This document shows, in pieces, positions 8,470 to 16,422 of a stretch of 34,836 nt of DNA. Origin of the DNA: Phycisphaerae bacterium. GTDB taxonomy: Bacteria > Planctomycetota > Phycisphaerae > SM23-33. The stretch spans positions 1 to 34,836 of the forward strand of contig JADHXQ010000051.1 of NCBI GenBank assembly GCA_016782885.1. The letters run 5' to 3'. The stretch's first letter is position 1, and every line of letters starts with the position of its first letter. The position numbers and the translations under genes are program-made. A model generated the notes under the pieces. The model was not told the DNA's origin. It worked only from the letters and a program-made list of their open reading frames with translations, and ran no database searches.

Positions 8470-10716
8470 TTACTTGAAGTCGGCGATCTTGCGGGCCAGA
8501 CCCGCCGCTGTTTCGGCTGAGATGGTGAACGCCCCGCGGACCCCGCTGACCGACGCGTAGCGGTTCGCTGTCTCGTCGCTGCCCTTGCGAGAAACCGAAA
8601 TTTGAATCGTCTTCTTGTCCTTTGCCGCCAGTTCAAGGATCAGCCACGCCTTGGATTTGTCCAGGCCGAACTTGTCGGACCCGGTGCTGTCGTGGCTGAC
8701 GAATCGAATTGCCCTGACGCCCCTTATCCGGTCGAGATAGTTCGTTACCGCCGCGGGGGCGATCTGCAGGTCGGGGTCTGCGGGGTATTTCCATCCGCTG
8801 TCGAGCTTCTTCAATACCATGCGGGTCTTGCCCGAGGTTAAAGTAATTCCATCGATGGACTGCGGATCGAAGTCGAGCACTTTCCTCCGGCGGATTTCAG
8901 CGGAGAATTGTTTGTACAGCTTGCCCGAGAACAGCCCCACGCGCCCGAGCGGATCGCCGGCCATCCATCCGTAGACCTTTTTGTCCAGTATCGCCATGGT
9001 GAACGTATGGGTCTTGCCCGCCGGTCGGCTTGCCGGAGCACCCTGCGGGCCGACGGCGAACGTTGCGCTGACGACCCCGCTGCCGCGCGCGTAGTATGCC
9101 CTGGTCTTCGTTCCCACCGAAACGATCCGGGTGGCCGTCAGATCGTCCAGGTGATCGAGAATGGAATTGACGTTTTCGGTGTCTACCGGCGCGTCCAGCG
9201 GTTTAGTCAATCGCCACTGCCCTCCGGGACCGTTCGCCAGCTCAACCGTATCGCGGGGACGCTTCAGCGCGATGTGGCTGACGTTGGCGCCGTCGGGAAG
9301 CCGCCACAGAACCGCGTCGTGGTAGCACACCGGCGAGGCCAGGAGAATCCCGACTTCCGAAGCTCCAACCGCCGCCACGACATCCGCGCTCGACGACCGT
9401 ACAAACGCCACCGCGCCGGCGGGGCTGTCGGCTCCGATTTCCAGCGTGACGGGTTTGTCGCTGCCGGTTTCAAACAGGCGGATTACGCCCCTGGGTCGAT
9501 CGAAGCCGAATTGTACTTCGGAAGCCTTTTCGCGGCGAAAGACCATGGCCTTCAGCGTGGCGAGCCTGTCGAGGATCAATCCCACGCGCTGCTGGTTGGC
9601 GCGGGCGGTGGTTGGCGCGGTGACATTCCACTTCCCGCCGGTTTTCACCAGTGTCATCGACTCGGATTCCAGGGTCAGTTCGATCCTGGCGATAGTCTCG
9701 GCGGTAACAGGAAGGACGGCTTTGTCCCTGAGCCTCAGCGTGCTTGGTTGGAGGTCGCTGAGCATCGAGGCCGGAAGGGTGAATACCGTTGGTCGACCGG
9801 TGAGTTTTGCAAAGACTCTTTCACTTCCGGCGCCGCCGGTTTTCAGGCCCAGGGTTATCGTGCGGGTCTCGGCGGTGTCGGCGTTTCGGGCCAGGAACGC
9901 GACAGTAACCGTCAGTTGCCGCCCGCCGGCGGCCAGACCGTAAGGCGCCAGGTCCGCGGGATTATCGTCGATGAACTCCCGGGCGTCTATTCGGGCAAAA
10001 CGGTTGAGGAACGTCTCGATTTCCCGCTTGTCGGCGGGGAACTCACGCTTCTCGCCGCTCTCGGGTTTGACAAGCCACTTCTCCCGCGGTTTGCGGTAAA
10101 TACCGTAGGTTTCGCTACCGGCGACCCTCACCGACATTATTGCTTCGGGCGGGATCGCCAGAATCTTCGGGCTTCGGTAGTAGCTCACCGGATGAGACAA
10201 TTCGCTCGTCAGGTCGCCGGCGGCTATGCAGATTCGCTTATCGGCGAAGAGGCGAACGTACGTCCTGGTCTTACCGCTGAGCGGAACGTGCAGCCCGACT
10301 TGGAGACCGTAGGTTTTCTGCCTGTCGTCGGTGAGCGTTACCGTCCATCGCGGCGCCCCGAGGCCCGTAACGCCCGCCTTGGGTGCATTGGGGTCCGCCG
10401 GCTCATACCGCTGGATGCATGCGAGCGAAACGAGCGTATCGACAAGCGACCGGACCCTGTCATCGATCGCGGCGGTTTCTATTGGTTCGGCGATCCGCCA
10501 ACCGGCGCTGTCCGCACGGAATTTTATCTTCCGGCCGGTTTGCGAGGTTACCGCCAGTTCAACGGGTTTGCCCGGAGGCTCGGTAAACAGGGCCCGGGTA
10601 TTGTCCGGTAGCTCATTGGGGTCCGGAGACACCGAGATGCCCCCGCGCCATATTGCCACGTAGGCTATGCACGCGGTCAGTGCGGCTATGAGAAAAACGG
10701 TTGCTTTGGACTTCAT
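8470..10716 (-). CDS. DUF4340-type membrane-anchored repeat protein
   Basis: A 748-residue protein with one N-terminal membrane segment (about 5-24) and a large extracytoplasmic part, matching the DUF4340 proteins that travel with gliding-type ABC exporters. The body is a string of five similar units, each opening with a Trp followed by a proline-containing loop and a helix with V-x-L-x-x-L spacing. The tryptophans are W73, W214, W363, W501 and W642, i.e. 138-149 residues apart. It is the last gene of a four-gene minus-strand operon; its ATG overlaps the stop of the GldG-like gene by four bases (ATGA), implying coupled translation. Its biochemical role is unknown. No terminator is visible in the 4-bp gap to aroDE. 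Confidence 0.88.
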   Translation of the reverse strand: MKSKATVFLIAALTACIAYVAIWRGGISVSPDPNELPDNTRALFTEPPGKPVELAVTSQTGRKIKFRADSAGWRIAEPIETAAIDDRVRSLVDTLVSLACIQRYEPADPNAPKAGVTGLGAPRWTVTLTDDRQKTYGLQVGLHVPLSGKTRTYVRLFADKRICIAAGDLTSELSHPVSYYRSPKILAIPPEAIMSVRVAGSETYGIYRKPREKWLVKPESGEKREFPADKREIETFLNRFARIDAREFIDDNPADLAPYGLAAGGRQLTVTVAFLARNADTAETRTITLGLKTGGAGSERVFAKLTGRPTVFTLPASMLSDLQPSTLRLRDKAVLPVTAETIARIELTLESESMTLVKTGGKWNVTAPTTARANQQRVGLILDRLATLKAMVFRREKASEVQFGFDRPRGVIRLFETGSDKPVTLEIGADSPAGAVAFVRSSSADVVAAVGASEVGILLASPVCYHDAVLWRLPDGANVSHIALKRPRDTVELANGPGGQWRLTKPLDAPVDTENVNSILDHLDDLTATRIVSVGTKTRAYYARGSGVVSATFAVGPQGAPASRPAGKTHTFTMAILDKKVYGWMAGDPLGRVGLFSGKLYKQFSAEIRRRKVLDFDPQSIDGITLTSGKTRMVLKKLDSGWKYPADPDLQIAPAAVTNYLDRIRGVRAIRFVSHDSTGSDKFGLDKSKAWLILELAAKDKKTIQISVSRKGSDETANRYASVSGVRGAFTISAETAAGLARKIADFK

Positions 10717-13700
10717 CGTCGCTTTCTCATCAGCATGACGCCGCCGCCGAGAGCGAGCACCAGCAGCGGCAGGCCGATTGCGCAGGCGGCCATCAACAGG
10801 CCTCTGGTATGCGGTTGGACGTCAATGGGTTTCGATACAGCCGGTCCGGCGGCGATACGGTCCTGGAGCCCGCCGAGCCAGAGCACGCTGTTTACCACGA
10901 GGTCGACGTCCATTGAGGGCGGATCGGCGAGACTGGTTGTCCGGTTTGGCGCGTGTACTTCCACGCCGCGGCCGGCGTACGAATCCACCAGCGACGCCCC
11001 GACGCCGAGGACCACGATTCGATTGGGTTTCTCTCCGGTGGCGGAACCGCCTTCTCTCGTGGCGGTCATCGCCAGGTCGAATGGCGGTTGGATGTCGGGT
11101 TTGTCTTTTGCGGTGAAGTTCGGGCGGATGAAGCTGCCCTCGCTGGTTCGATACTGTGCCTGGAGTTCGAAGAAGCGGGGCGTTGCCCAGGTCGCCCTCT
11201 GGTCGCCAGGTACTCTCAGGAGGCTGCTTACGGTCAACCCGGGGCGCGGCGGTGGATCTATCTTTGCTACCGGGCACGTCGACAGCGCCCTCCACAGGAG
11301 CCTCTGGCCTTTGAGTCCCTTACCGATAATATGCTCCGAGAAGTTGCTCTGGGGCATTGCCCTGTTTCGCAGATTGTCGATCTTGAATCGCGTGTCATCT
11401 GCGCGGACGGCGGGTATTATCACAAAATCGCTCATCACCGAAATTCCCCAGTCGCCGGCGATGTACTCCGTTAATTCCCTGTCGTGGGGGGTAGCGCCCG
11501 GCGACTTGATCTGCGATTCGGTCAGGAATAGCGCCGGGGCGCCCTTGTCGATTTCGCGTTTGAGATTCGCCAGTCTCGCCTCGGCGATCTCGGCCTGTTT
11601 GGTCGACGGCAGGACTATGAGTATCACGTTTTTCGCCGCGGGCATGGTGGTTGGCGTTTTGAAAGCTTCGGTCAACGGTTGGGTAAGTTCCCAGTCGCGG
11701 ACGTCGAAATTGGCGTCTTCGAGCCTGGCCCGCAGGATCTTGTATTGAATTAACGGGTTTGCGAACACCTGGTTCTTCCGGACCATTTCCGGCGTGGGCA
11801 GGGGCTGGACGTAGGCCAGTACCACCGTCGCGAAAGGTTCGTTCGTCATCGAGCAGATGCGCGACGCAATTGCCGAATCACCGTTGAATGCCCGCTGGGG
11901 GCGGCCTTGGGAGTCCGTTCGCATACTCAGAGGCCAGACCTCGTCGAATCCGACGACTTCGGTCTTGTCGCCGGCTTCCACTATCACGATGTTATCGCCG
12001 GCGAGATCTTTCGTCAGAGATGTCGCTTTCAGCTCCGGCAGGTCGTCAGCCTGTTTGACGAGTGCCTCCAGACCGGCGACAAGCCCGTCGAACAGCCTGT
12101 CGGTCGACGCGTCCTGCATGATCTTCCTGGACTTCGCGTCGGGAGCGGCGAGTATGCCCAGAGTTTTTTCCGCCGCCGCCCTGGCCAGACCGAATTCCAG
12201 GTACATCGTCGCCAACTGCTTTCGCAGGCGGAGGACTTCTTCGGATTTGTACTTCGCGGTCGATATCTGGATTATCTGCTGATTGCGCCGGGCCAGCAGG
12301 AGGATGCTCTTGGACATTTTCCCAAAGAACTCGCTGAGGGCGATCTTGTTATTGTCGGCTTTTATTACCCAGTGCGAGGAATTCACGACCAGCGTGGCGT
12401 GGTCCGCACCGGCGAGGCCCTCAAGCGCCGCGGTAGCTTTGTAGGCGCTTTCGGACGCCTTTGCTGCCGCCTTGATAAACGCCTTGATCACTGCTGTGGG
12501 GTCCGGCGGGGCGGGGTCGCTGCTCTTGCCCGCAATTGCGGTAAGCGTACCGACGTCGCGAACGCTGAGGGCTACAGCTTCGAGGGTTTTCGCGCGATTC
12601 CTGACGGCCCCCTGATACACCTGTTCGATAGCCGCCAGTGTCGCACGGTAGCCTTTGAGGCTATCCAGGGTAGACTTGAGTATCGACCTGGCAGGAGCGA
12701 CCAGGGCGGGATAATTGCGTATCGACTCGTGGTTCAACTCTTCGCGGAGCATGATTCGCGTTCTGTCGAAGCCTTCGGTCAGATGTTCAATCCGCACGGC
12801 CAGCGGCGCCGGAAGTGGCCACTGGGACAGGTAGCTTCCCTCGCCCATTTCCTGCCAGGCGTGCTGTTCGCTCTTGAGCTGTTCGGCGAGCCGGCCGGCG
12901 GCGGCCTGGAAATCGCGGATGAATTTTTCGTGAGGCGCGCCCAGGCGGGCGCGCTGGAGGGCGCCCAGGCGGGTGTCTTCGGCTTTGCGCTGGGCATGCG
13001 TGGTGATGCTCGCGATCTCAAAATACTTACCGAGCTTCTGGGCCTTTGCGTTGAGGTCCTCGAGCAGTTCCCATACGCGAGGGCGGAAGTCGCCGCCCTT
13101 CCTGTCCTCGCCCGTTCCGGTGTATACGCAGGTCAGGCGGACAGGCTCTTCCAGGCCGGCCAGTATTCTCTCTGTCCGTTCGCTGATGGAATACCGCCCG
13201 AGCGATTCGATCGGCAGGCGGTAGTAATCTCTCTGGGATATCACGTTCACGATTGCGGTCAGCGCAATCGCCGCGGTCACCGCGAGACTCACAACGGAGG
13301 CGTATCTCAGCCGCGAACGGGACGCCGCGATCAGCATCAAAGCCATCAACGCTCCGACGATAGACACGCCGATCACAAGCGCAGGCGCCGCGACACCGCC
13401 CAGCGCCGCCACAGCGGTCGTCCGCCACCATTGGGTCCATACCAAAGCTGACGTGCCGACCACTATCGCCGAGACCGTTACCCCCAACCAGAAAACCAGC
13501 ATCGCCCGCTGCGCCCATATCTGCTGCTGCATGAGGCATATTCCGCAGATACCGATCCCCGCCGCCAACGCCATGGCGGCGGCAAAGCACACCACCGATG
13601 CCGATAATCGTCCTCCGTCGCTCGGCATGCGGGCGGCGAGCGCCGCGATAGCGATCACCGCCATCAACAGAACGATGCTCCCGGCCGGCATTGTCCAGCC

Positions 13701-13745
13701 GCGGTGCAGCATTTCGTCGGATTCCGAGTTCGATCTCACTTCCAT
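10713..13745 (-). CDS. GldG-like ABC exporter auxiliary subunit, enlarged
   Basis: A 1010-residue protein of the GldG/ABC_transp_aux type, the large extracytoplasmic component of gliding-motility-like ABC exporters. Five hydrophobic segments lie within residues 18-170. They are followed by the family opening RYSISERTERILAGLEEPVRL (about 180-200; the strand-helix start of the auxiliary domain). A long helical, probably coiled-coil insert (about 210-560) precedes the C-terminal auxiliary domain with VILIVLPSTKQAEIAE. One last membrane helix (about 985-1005) ends in KRR. Usual GldG proteins are roughly 550-650 residues, so this one is much longer. The ATG at 13745 lies inside the permease gene (10-bp overlap) with GGAG upstream; the frame is open further but that part is antisense-like. 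Confidence 0.85.
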   Translation of the reverse strand: MEVRSNSESDEMLHRGWTMPAGSIVLLMAVIAIAALAARMPSDGGRLSASVVCFAAAMALAAGIGICGICLMQQQIWAQRAMLVFWLGVTVSAIVVGTSALVWTQWWRTTAVAALGGVAAPALVIGVSIVGALMALMLIAASRSRLRYASVVSLAVTAAIALTAIVNVISQRDYYRLPIESLGRYSISERTERILAGLEEPVRLTCVYTGTGEDRKGGDFRPRVWELLEDLNAKAQKLGKYFEIASITTHAQRKAEDTRLGALQRARLGAPHEKFIRDFQAAAGRLAEQLKSEQHAWQEMGEGSYLSQWPLPAPLAVRIEHLTEGFDRTRIMLREELNHESIRNYPALVAPARSILKSTLDSLKGYRATLAAIEQVYQGAVRNRAKTLEAVALSVRDVGTLTAIAGKSSDPAPPDPTAVIKAFIKAAAKASESAYKATAALEGLAGADHATLVVNSSHWVIKADNNKIALSEFFGKMSKSILLLARRNQQIIQISTAKYKSEEVLRLRKQLATMYLEFGLARAAAEKTLGILAAPDAKSRKIMQDASTDRLFDGLVAGLEALVKQADDLPELKATSLTKDLAGDNIVIVEAGDKTEVVGFDEVWPLSMRTDSQGRPQRAFNGDSAIASRICSMTNEPFATVVLAYVQPLPTPEMVRKNQVFANPLIQYKILRARLEDANFDVRDWELTQPLTEAFKTPTTMPAAKNVILIVLPSTKQAEIAEARLANLKREIDKGAPALFLTESQIKSPGATPHDRELTEYIAGDWGISVMSDFVIIPAVRADDTRFKIDNLRNRAMPQSNFSEHIIGKGLKGQRLLWRALSTCPVAKIDPPPRPGLTVSSLLRVPGDQRATWATPRFFELQAQYRTSEGSFIRPNFTAKDKPDIQPPFDLAMTATREGGSATGEKPNRIVVLGVGASLVDSYAGRGVEVHAPNRTTSLADPPSMDVDLVVNSVLWLGGLQDRIAAGPAVSKPIDVQPHTRGLLMAACAIGLPLLVLALGGGVMLMRKRR

Positions 13746-14452
13746 CGTCGCGACTCCAGCATCTTGACGCTGAGGAACAGGAACAGCGCCGTGCTGCTTA
13801 AGAAGAACACTACTCCGCGGGTGTCGAACATCCCGCGCGCGAAGTCTTTGAAGTACGTCATCGCGTTGAGCCTTGCGGCAAGGTGGCCCCAGGGCGACGG
13901 TGCGTGGAGCGTCAGCAACTGCATGAGGATCGCAAATACCGACAGGATCGCAATGCCCAGTATCGCCGCCACCGCCTGGTGCGTTGTAAGCGTGGAAGTA
14001 AACAGTCCCACAGCCAGAAACGCCGCGCCCAGCAGCACCATTCCGCAGTAGCCCATAACCGCCACGCCCGGGTCGGGGCGCCCGTATATCGCGAGCAACC
14101 ACATGTACAGGCCCGTGCATCCCAGCAGCAGCATGTAAAAGAACAGCACGCCGAGAAACTTGCCCACGATCACCTGCGTGTCGGTAACCGGCGCAGTCAC
14201 GAGCGTCTCGAACGTTCCGGTGCGGAACTCCTCGCTCACCAGGCGCATCGTCAGCAGGGGGGTCGCGAAGACCATGATGTACGCCATCGCCTCGAACAGC
14301 GGGCGAAGCGTTGCGGGCTGTCCCTGACGAAATATCGCGTGGAAAAACCAGATGCCCGACGCCAGCAGAAACAGCGCGCCGATCACGTAGGCCACCGGGG
14401 AGTAGAAGAACCCCGATATCTCACGACGGGCCAGGAGCAGTGTCTTTCGCAC
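13736..14452 (-). CDS. ABC-2 type permease, GldF/NosY-like
   Basis: A 238-residue inner-membrane permease with about six hydrophobic helices. It opens MRKTLLLARREISGFFYSPVAY, cytoplasmic then first helix, as in GldF and NosY. The conserved cytoplasmic loop TMRLVSEEFRTGTFETLVTAPVTD precedes the second half; the EEFRTGTFE stretch is the usual site of contact with the ATPase. The length fits the family (230-260). It lies 20 bp downstream of the ATPase gene and overlaps the GldG-like gene by 10 bp, so all three are one transcription unit. The exported substrate is unknown. Confidence 0.93.
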   Translation of the reverse strand: MRKTLLLARREISGFFYSPVAYVIGALFLLASGIWFFHAIFRQGQPATLRPLFEAMAYIMVFATPLLTMRLVSEEFRTGTFETLVTAPVTDTQVIVGKFLGVLFFYMLLLGCTGLYMWLLAIYGRPDPGVAVMGYCGMVLLGAAFLAVGLFTSTLTTHQAVAAILGIAILSVFAILMQLLTLHAPSPWGHLAARLNAMTYFKDFARGMFDTRGVVFFLSSTALFLFLSVKMLESRRWK

Positions 14453-14472
14453 GCGGTTGTCCTCTATCTCAG

Positions 14473-15447
14473 TCAGTTCGATTCAGGGCGGCGGTCGGTC
14501 GACTCGATGTTCTGTTCGTAGGTCATCTGGACGAAAAAATCTTCAAGGGAGCCCGCTTCATCCCTCAATTCACGCAGCGCCCAGCCTCGCTTGTGTGCCA
14601 GATGCGCTATGTCCGAGCGGCGGTCGGTATTATCTTTGTTGCGGATCGTTACGCGCTGCCATTTGCCTATCGATTTGATCTGGACGTCCCGCACGTCGGG
14701 AATGCCTTTGAACGCCTGGAGCACTTCTTCGCGATTGCCCTGGATTTCCGCGACTATTCTGGACGGTCCGATCACGCTCTTGCGCAGCTCGTCGGGTGTT
14801 CCGCAGGCGGCGATTTTCCCGCCGGCGATCACTATGAGGCGGTCGCAGGTCTGTTCCACCTCCGCCAGGATATGGCTGGAGAGAATAATTGTGTGCGATC
14901 CTCCCAGCGTCAGGATCAACTCGCGCATCGAACGTATCTGCGTCGGGTCCAGACCGCTGGTCGGTTCGTCGAGTATCAGCACGGGCGGCGAGTGCAGCAG
15001 CGCATCTGCCAGCGCGACCCGCTGCCTGTATCCCCGCGACAGCTCGCCCATGTTGCGCCTCAGCATGTTTTCCGGTTCGGACAGGCGGCAGAGCACAGCC
15101 ACTCTCGCGATCGCCGCCCTCCGCCGGCGCCGCGGGATCTCGCGCAGCGCCGCGCGGAACTTCAGGAACTCATGCACTTTCATCTCGGGGTACAGGCCGG
15201 GTGATTCGGGCATGTAACCGATGTTTCGCCGGACGTCCAGCGACTGGGTCAGCACGTCGAATCCGGCGATAGCGGCCTGTCCGGAAGTTGCCGGTTGGTA
15301 GCACGTAAGTATTTTCAGGGTGGTGGTCTTCCCCGCACCGTTGGGGCCCAGGAATCCCACGATGCTTCCCTTGTCCACGTGGAAGGAGATACCATCGACG
15401 GCCCGCACGCATCCGTATTTCTTTGTGAGGTTTCTAACGTCAATCAT
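14473..15447 (-). CDS. ABC transporter ATPase, GldA-like
   Basis: A 324-residue ATP-binding subunit that would power the downstream permease. Walker A is GPNGAGKTT (34-42), the signature is LSRGYRQR (136-143), Walker B with the catalytic Glu is VLILDE (156-161), and the switch histidine is H192 in SSHIL. A C-terminal extension of about 90 residues, common in drug- and gliding-type exporters, follows. The ATG at 15447 begins MIDVRNLTKKYG, the normal family start; an in-frame extension to 15537 looks spurious. It is the first gene of the operon (ATPase, permease, GldG-like, DUF4340). The region upstream (15448-15793) holds no gene, only the structured repeat at 15611-15726. Confidence 0.95.
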   Translation of the reverse strand: MIDVRNLTKKYGCVRAVDGISFHVDKGSIVGFLGPNGAGKTTTLKILTCYQPATSGQAAIAGFDVLTQSLDVRRNIGYMPESPGLYPEMKVHEFLKFRAALREIPRRRRRAAIARVAVLCRLSEPENMLRRNMGELSRGYRQRVALADALLHSPPVLILDEPTSGLDPTQIRSMRELILTLGGSHTIILSSHILAEVEQTCDRLIVIAGGKIAACGTPDELRKSVIGPSRIVAEIQGNREEVLQAFKGIPDVRDVQIKSIGKWQRVTIRNKDNTDRRSDIAHLAHKRGWALRELRDEAGSLEDFFVQMTYEQNIESTDRRPESN

Positions 15448-15610
15448 GCCCAGTACGCCTCGGGCCAAGGCCTGCCGCGCCGACTCGCGACATGCTCGTG
15501 GGTATGATATGTCACCGCGAAACGCGGCGATTGTCAAGATGATTCAATACTTTACCCTCACCTTTACCCACATCTTGATGTTCAGTATCGGTGTGAGAAT
15601 TTGTCCGTAG

Positions 15611-15726
15611 AGGGCCGAAGGCCCGTTGCGATGGTAGCCGGGCCCGGAAGGGCCCGGAATACGGTCTCTCAAAAACAAAGCCCCAACGGGGTGACAGAAG
15701 CGTCTTTGCATGGTGGCTTCGTCGTC
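15611..15726 (+). repeat. Multi-hairpin repeat, copy A
   Basis: Three hairpins in a row: 15612-15624 (GGGCC-gaa-GGCCC), 15638-15657 (CCGGGCCC-ggaa-GGGCCCGG) and 15681-15691 (CCCC-aac-GGGG), then a tail GTGGCTTCGTC. A second copy lies at 18276-18409 in the same orientation, and about 80 of the first 96 positions match. The two copies flank the AbiE region. No gene is seen elsewhere in 15448-15793. Confidence 0.85.
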
Positions 15727-15793
15727 TCAAGAAAGCCGGAAAACGATTGCCTCACACGAATCTCATGGCCGCGAGATGAGTTTTCAGGATGAA

Positions 15794-16075
15794 CTAATCC
15801 AGTTGCGCGGCACACGCACTGGCGATTTCATCCCATTTGGCTTCGTAGTCCGCGACCTCTTTGATCGACAGTTTGGGGACTCCGGGTTTGTCGTAATCAC
15901 GACCGTGGCGCTTACGATACTCGGCGTTGTATTGCTCAGAACGCCGGGCTGTCTGTTTGTGAAGTTCCGCAGAGGGCAGGACGAAGTAGCGTGGGGGTTG
16001 TTCATCGTCATCGGGCAGATGCACGAGAACCCAGAGGTTAGCCAAGACATTTTGAGTTGACGAATTGTTGTGCAT
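15794..16075 (-). pseudogene. Truncated gene remnant, C-terminal part of a conserved hypothetical protein
   Basis: A 93-codon frame whose middle (NVLANLWVLVHLPDDDEQPP, then RYFVLPSAELHK and DYDKPGVPKLSIKEVADYEAKWD) reads like the C-terminal end of a longer cytoplasmic protein. From memory, similar ends occur in small PD-(D/E)XK-like or restriction-associated hypothetical proteins, whose N-terminal nuclease half would be missing here. The first Met (16075) has no ribosome site. The frame lies at the left edge of the AbiE island, so an insertion or deletion may have removed the 5' part. It could instead be a short intact gene. Confidence 0.5.
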
Positions 16076-16095
16076 GAGTATGTTTGTGTGTCGCC

Positions 16096-16148
16096 ATCAG
16101 CTAAGAATCCGCTCTGTTCTCTGTTCGGGAACAGAGCGGAAAGCTGAT
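16096..16148. repeat. Interrupted inverted repeat IR1
   Basis: An outer pair ATCAGCT (16096-16102) / AGCTGAT (16142-16148) encloses an inner perfect 11-bp pair CCGCTCTGTTC (16109-16119) / GAACAGAGCGG (16129-16139). It shares the 12-mer TGTTCTCTGTTC with the inverted repeat at 18479-18506. There is no T-run on either side, so it is not an evident terminator. Confidence 0.75.
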
Positions 16149-16202
16149 CTTGCCGTCGATCTCCAGGGTCCCGCGACAAAATATAAATGTAGTGGTTAGC
16201 GT

Positions 16203-16230
16203 GTTAATGAAGTATATATACTTCATTAAC
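16203..16230. promoter_or_regulatory. 28-bp perfect palindrome, distal AbiEi operator candidate
   Basis: GTTAATGAAGTATA (16203-16216) is followed by its exact reverse complement (16217-16230). Its core AGTATATATACT recurs in the palindrome at 16312-16341 over the abiEi promoter. AbiEi antitoxins are known to repress their own promoters by binding inverted repeats, so this is a likely second binding site. It sits about 74 bp upstream of the -35 box, inside an AT-rich block unlike the surrounding GC-rich DNA. Confidence 0.7.
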
Positions 16231-16303
16231 AGGCACAGCACAAAGAACGTAATCATTCATAACTATTTATGCAATAGGTTTATAGTTAAGTTATAGAACC
16301 CTA

Positions 16304-16332
16304 TTGACGACGTATACTGAAGTATATATACT
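16304..16332 (+). promoter_or_regulatory. Sigma70-type promoter of the abiEi gene
   Basis: TTGACG (16304-16309), a 17-bp spacer and TATACT (16327-16332) make a near-consensus housekeeping promoter. Transcription would begin near 16339, giving a leader of about 84 nt before the ATG at 16423. The -10 box lies within the palindrome 16312-16341, as expected for autorepression. Confidence 0.75.
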
Positions 16333-16341
16333 ATAGTATAC
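16312..16341. promoter_or_regulatory. Proximal AbiEi operator candidate
   Basis: A near-perfect 30-bp palindrome: GTATACT, then GA, then the self-complementary core AGTATATATACT, then AT, then AGTATAC. Only the two 2-bp spacers break the symmetry. It shares the 12-bp core with the palindrome at 16203-16230 and covers the spacer and -10 box of the promoter. Confidence 0.7.
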
Positions 16342-16422
16342 AGTGACTGCTTCTTTCCGCATACGTTTGTGTGTTGACTCCGTACGAATCTGGCTGACAG
16401 GATCGATTTCGAGGATACTGCA

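Noticed and set aside
11907-13451. Plus-strand open frame of over 500 codons opposite the GldG-like gene
   Set aside because: The minus-strand frame has membrane helices, family motifs and operon overlaps; the plus frame has none and no ribosome site.
13746-14120. Upstream extension of the GldG-like frame by about 125 codons
   Set aside because: It overlaps the permease gene in another frame and reads as low-complexity shadow; the ATG at 13745 gives a clean start.
16096-16148. Rho-independent terminator
   Set aside because: The stem is strong but no T-run follows on either strand.
15784-16179. Alternative minus-strand frame of 131 codons at the gene remnant
   Set aside because: The overlapping frame 15794-16075 gives a more protein-like sequence; this one looks like its shadow.
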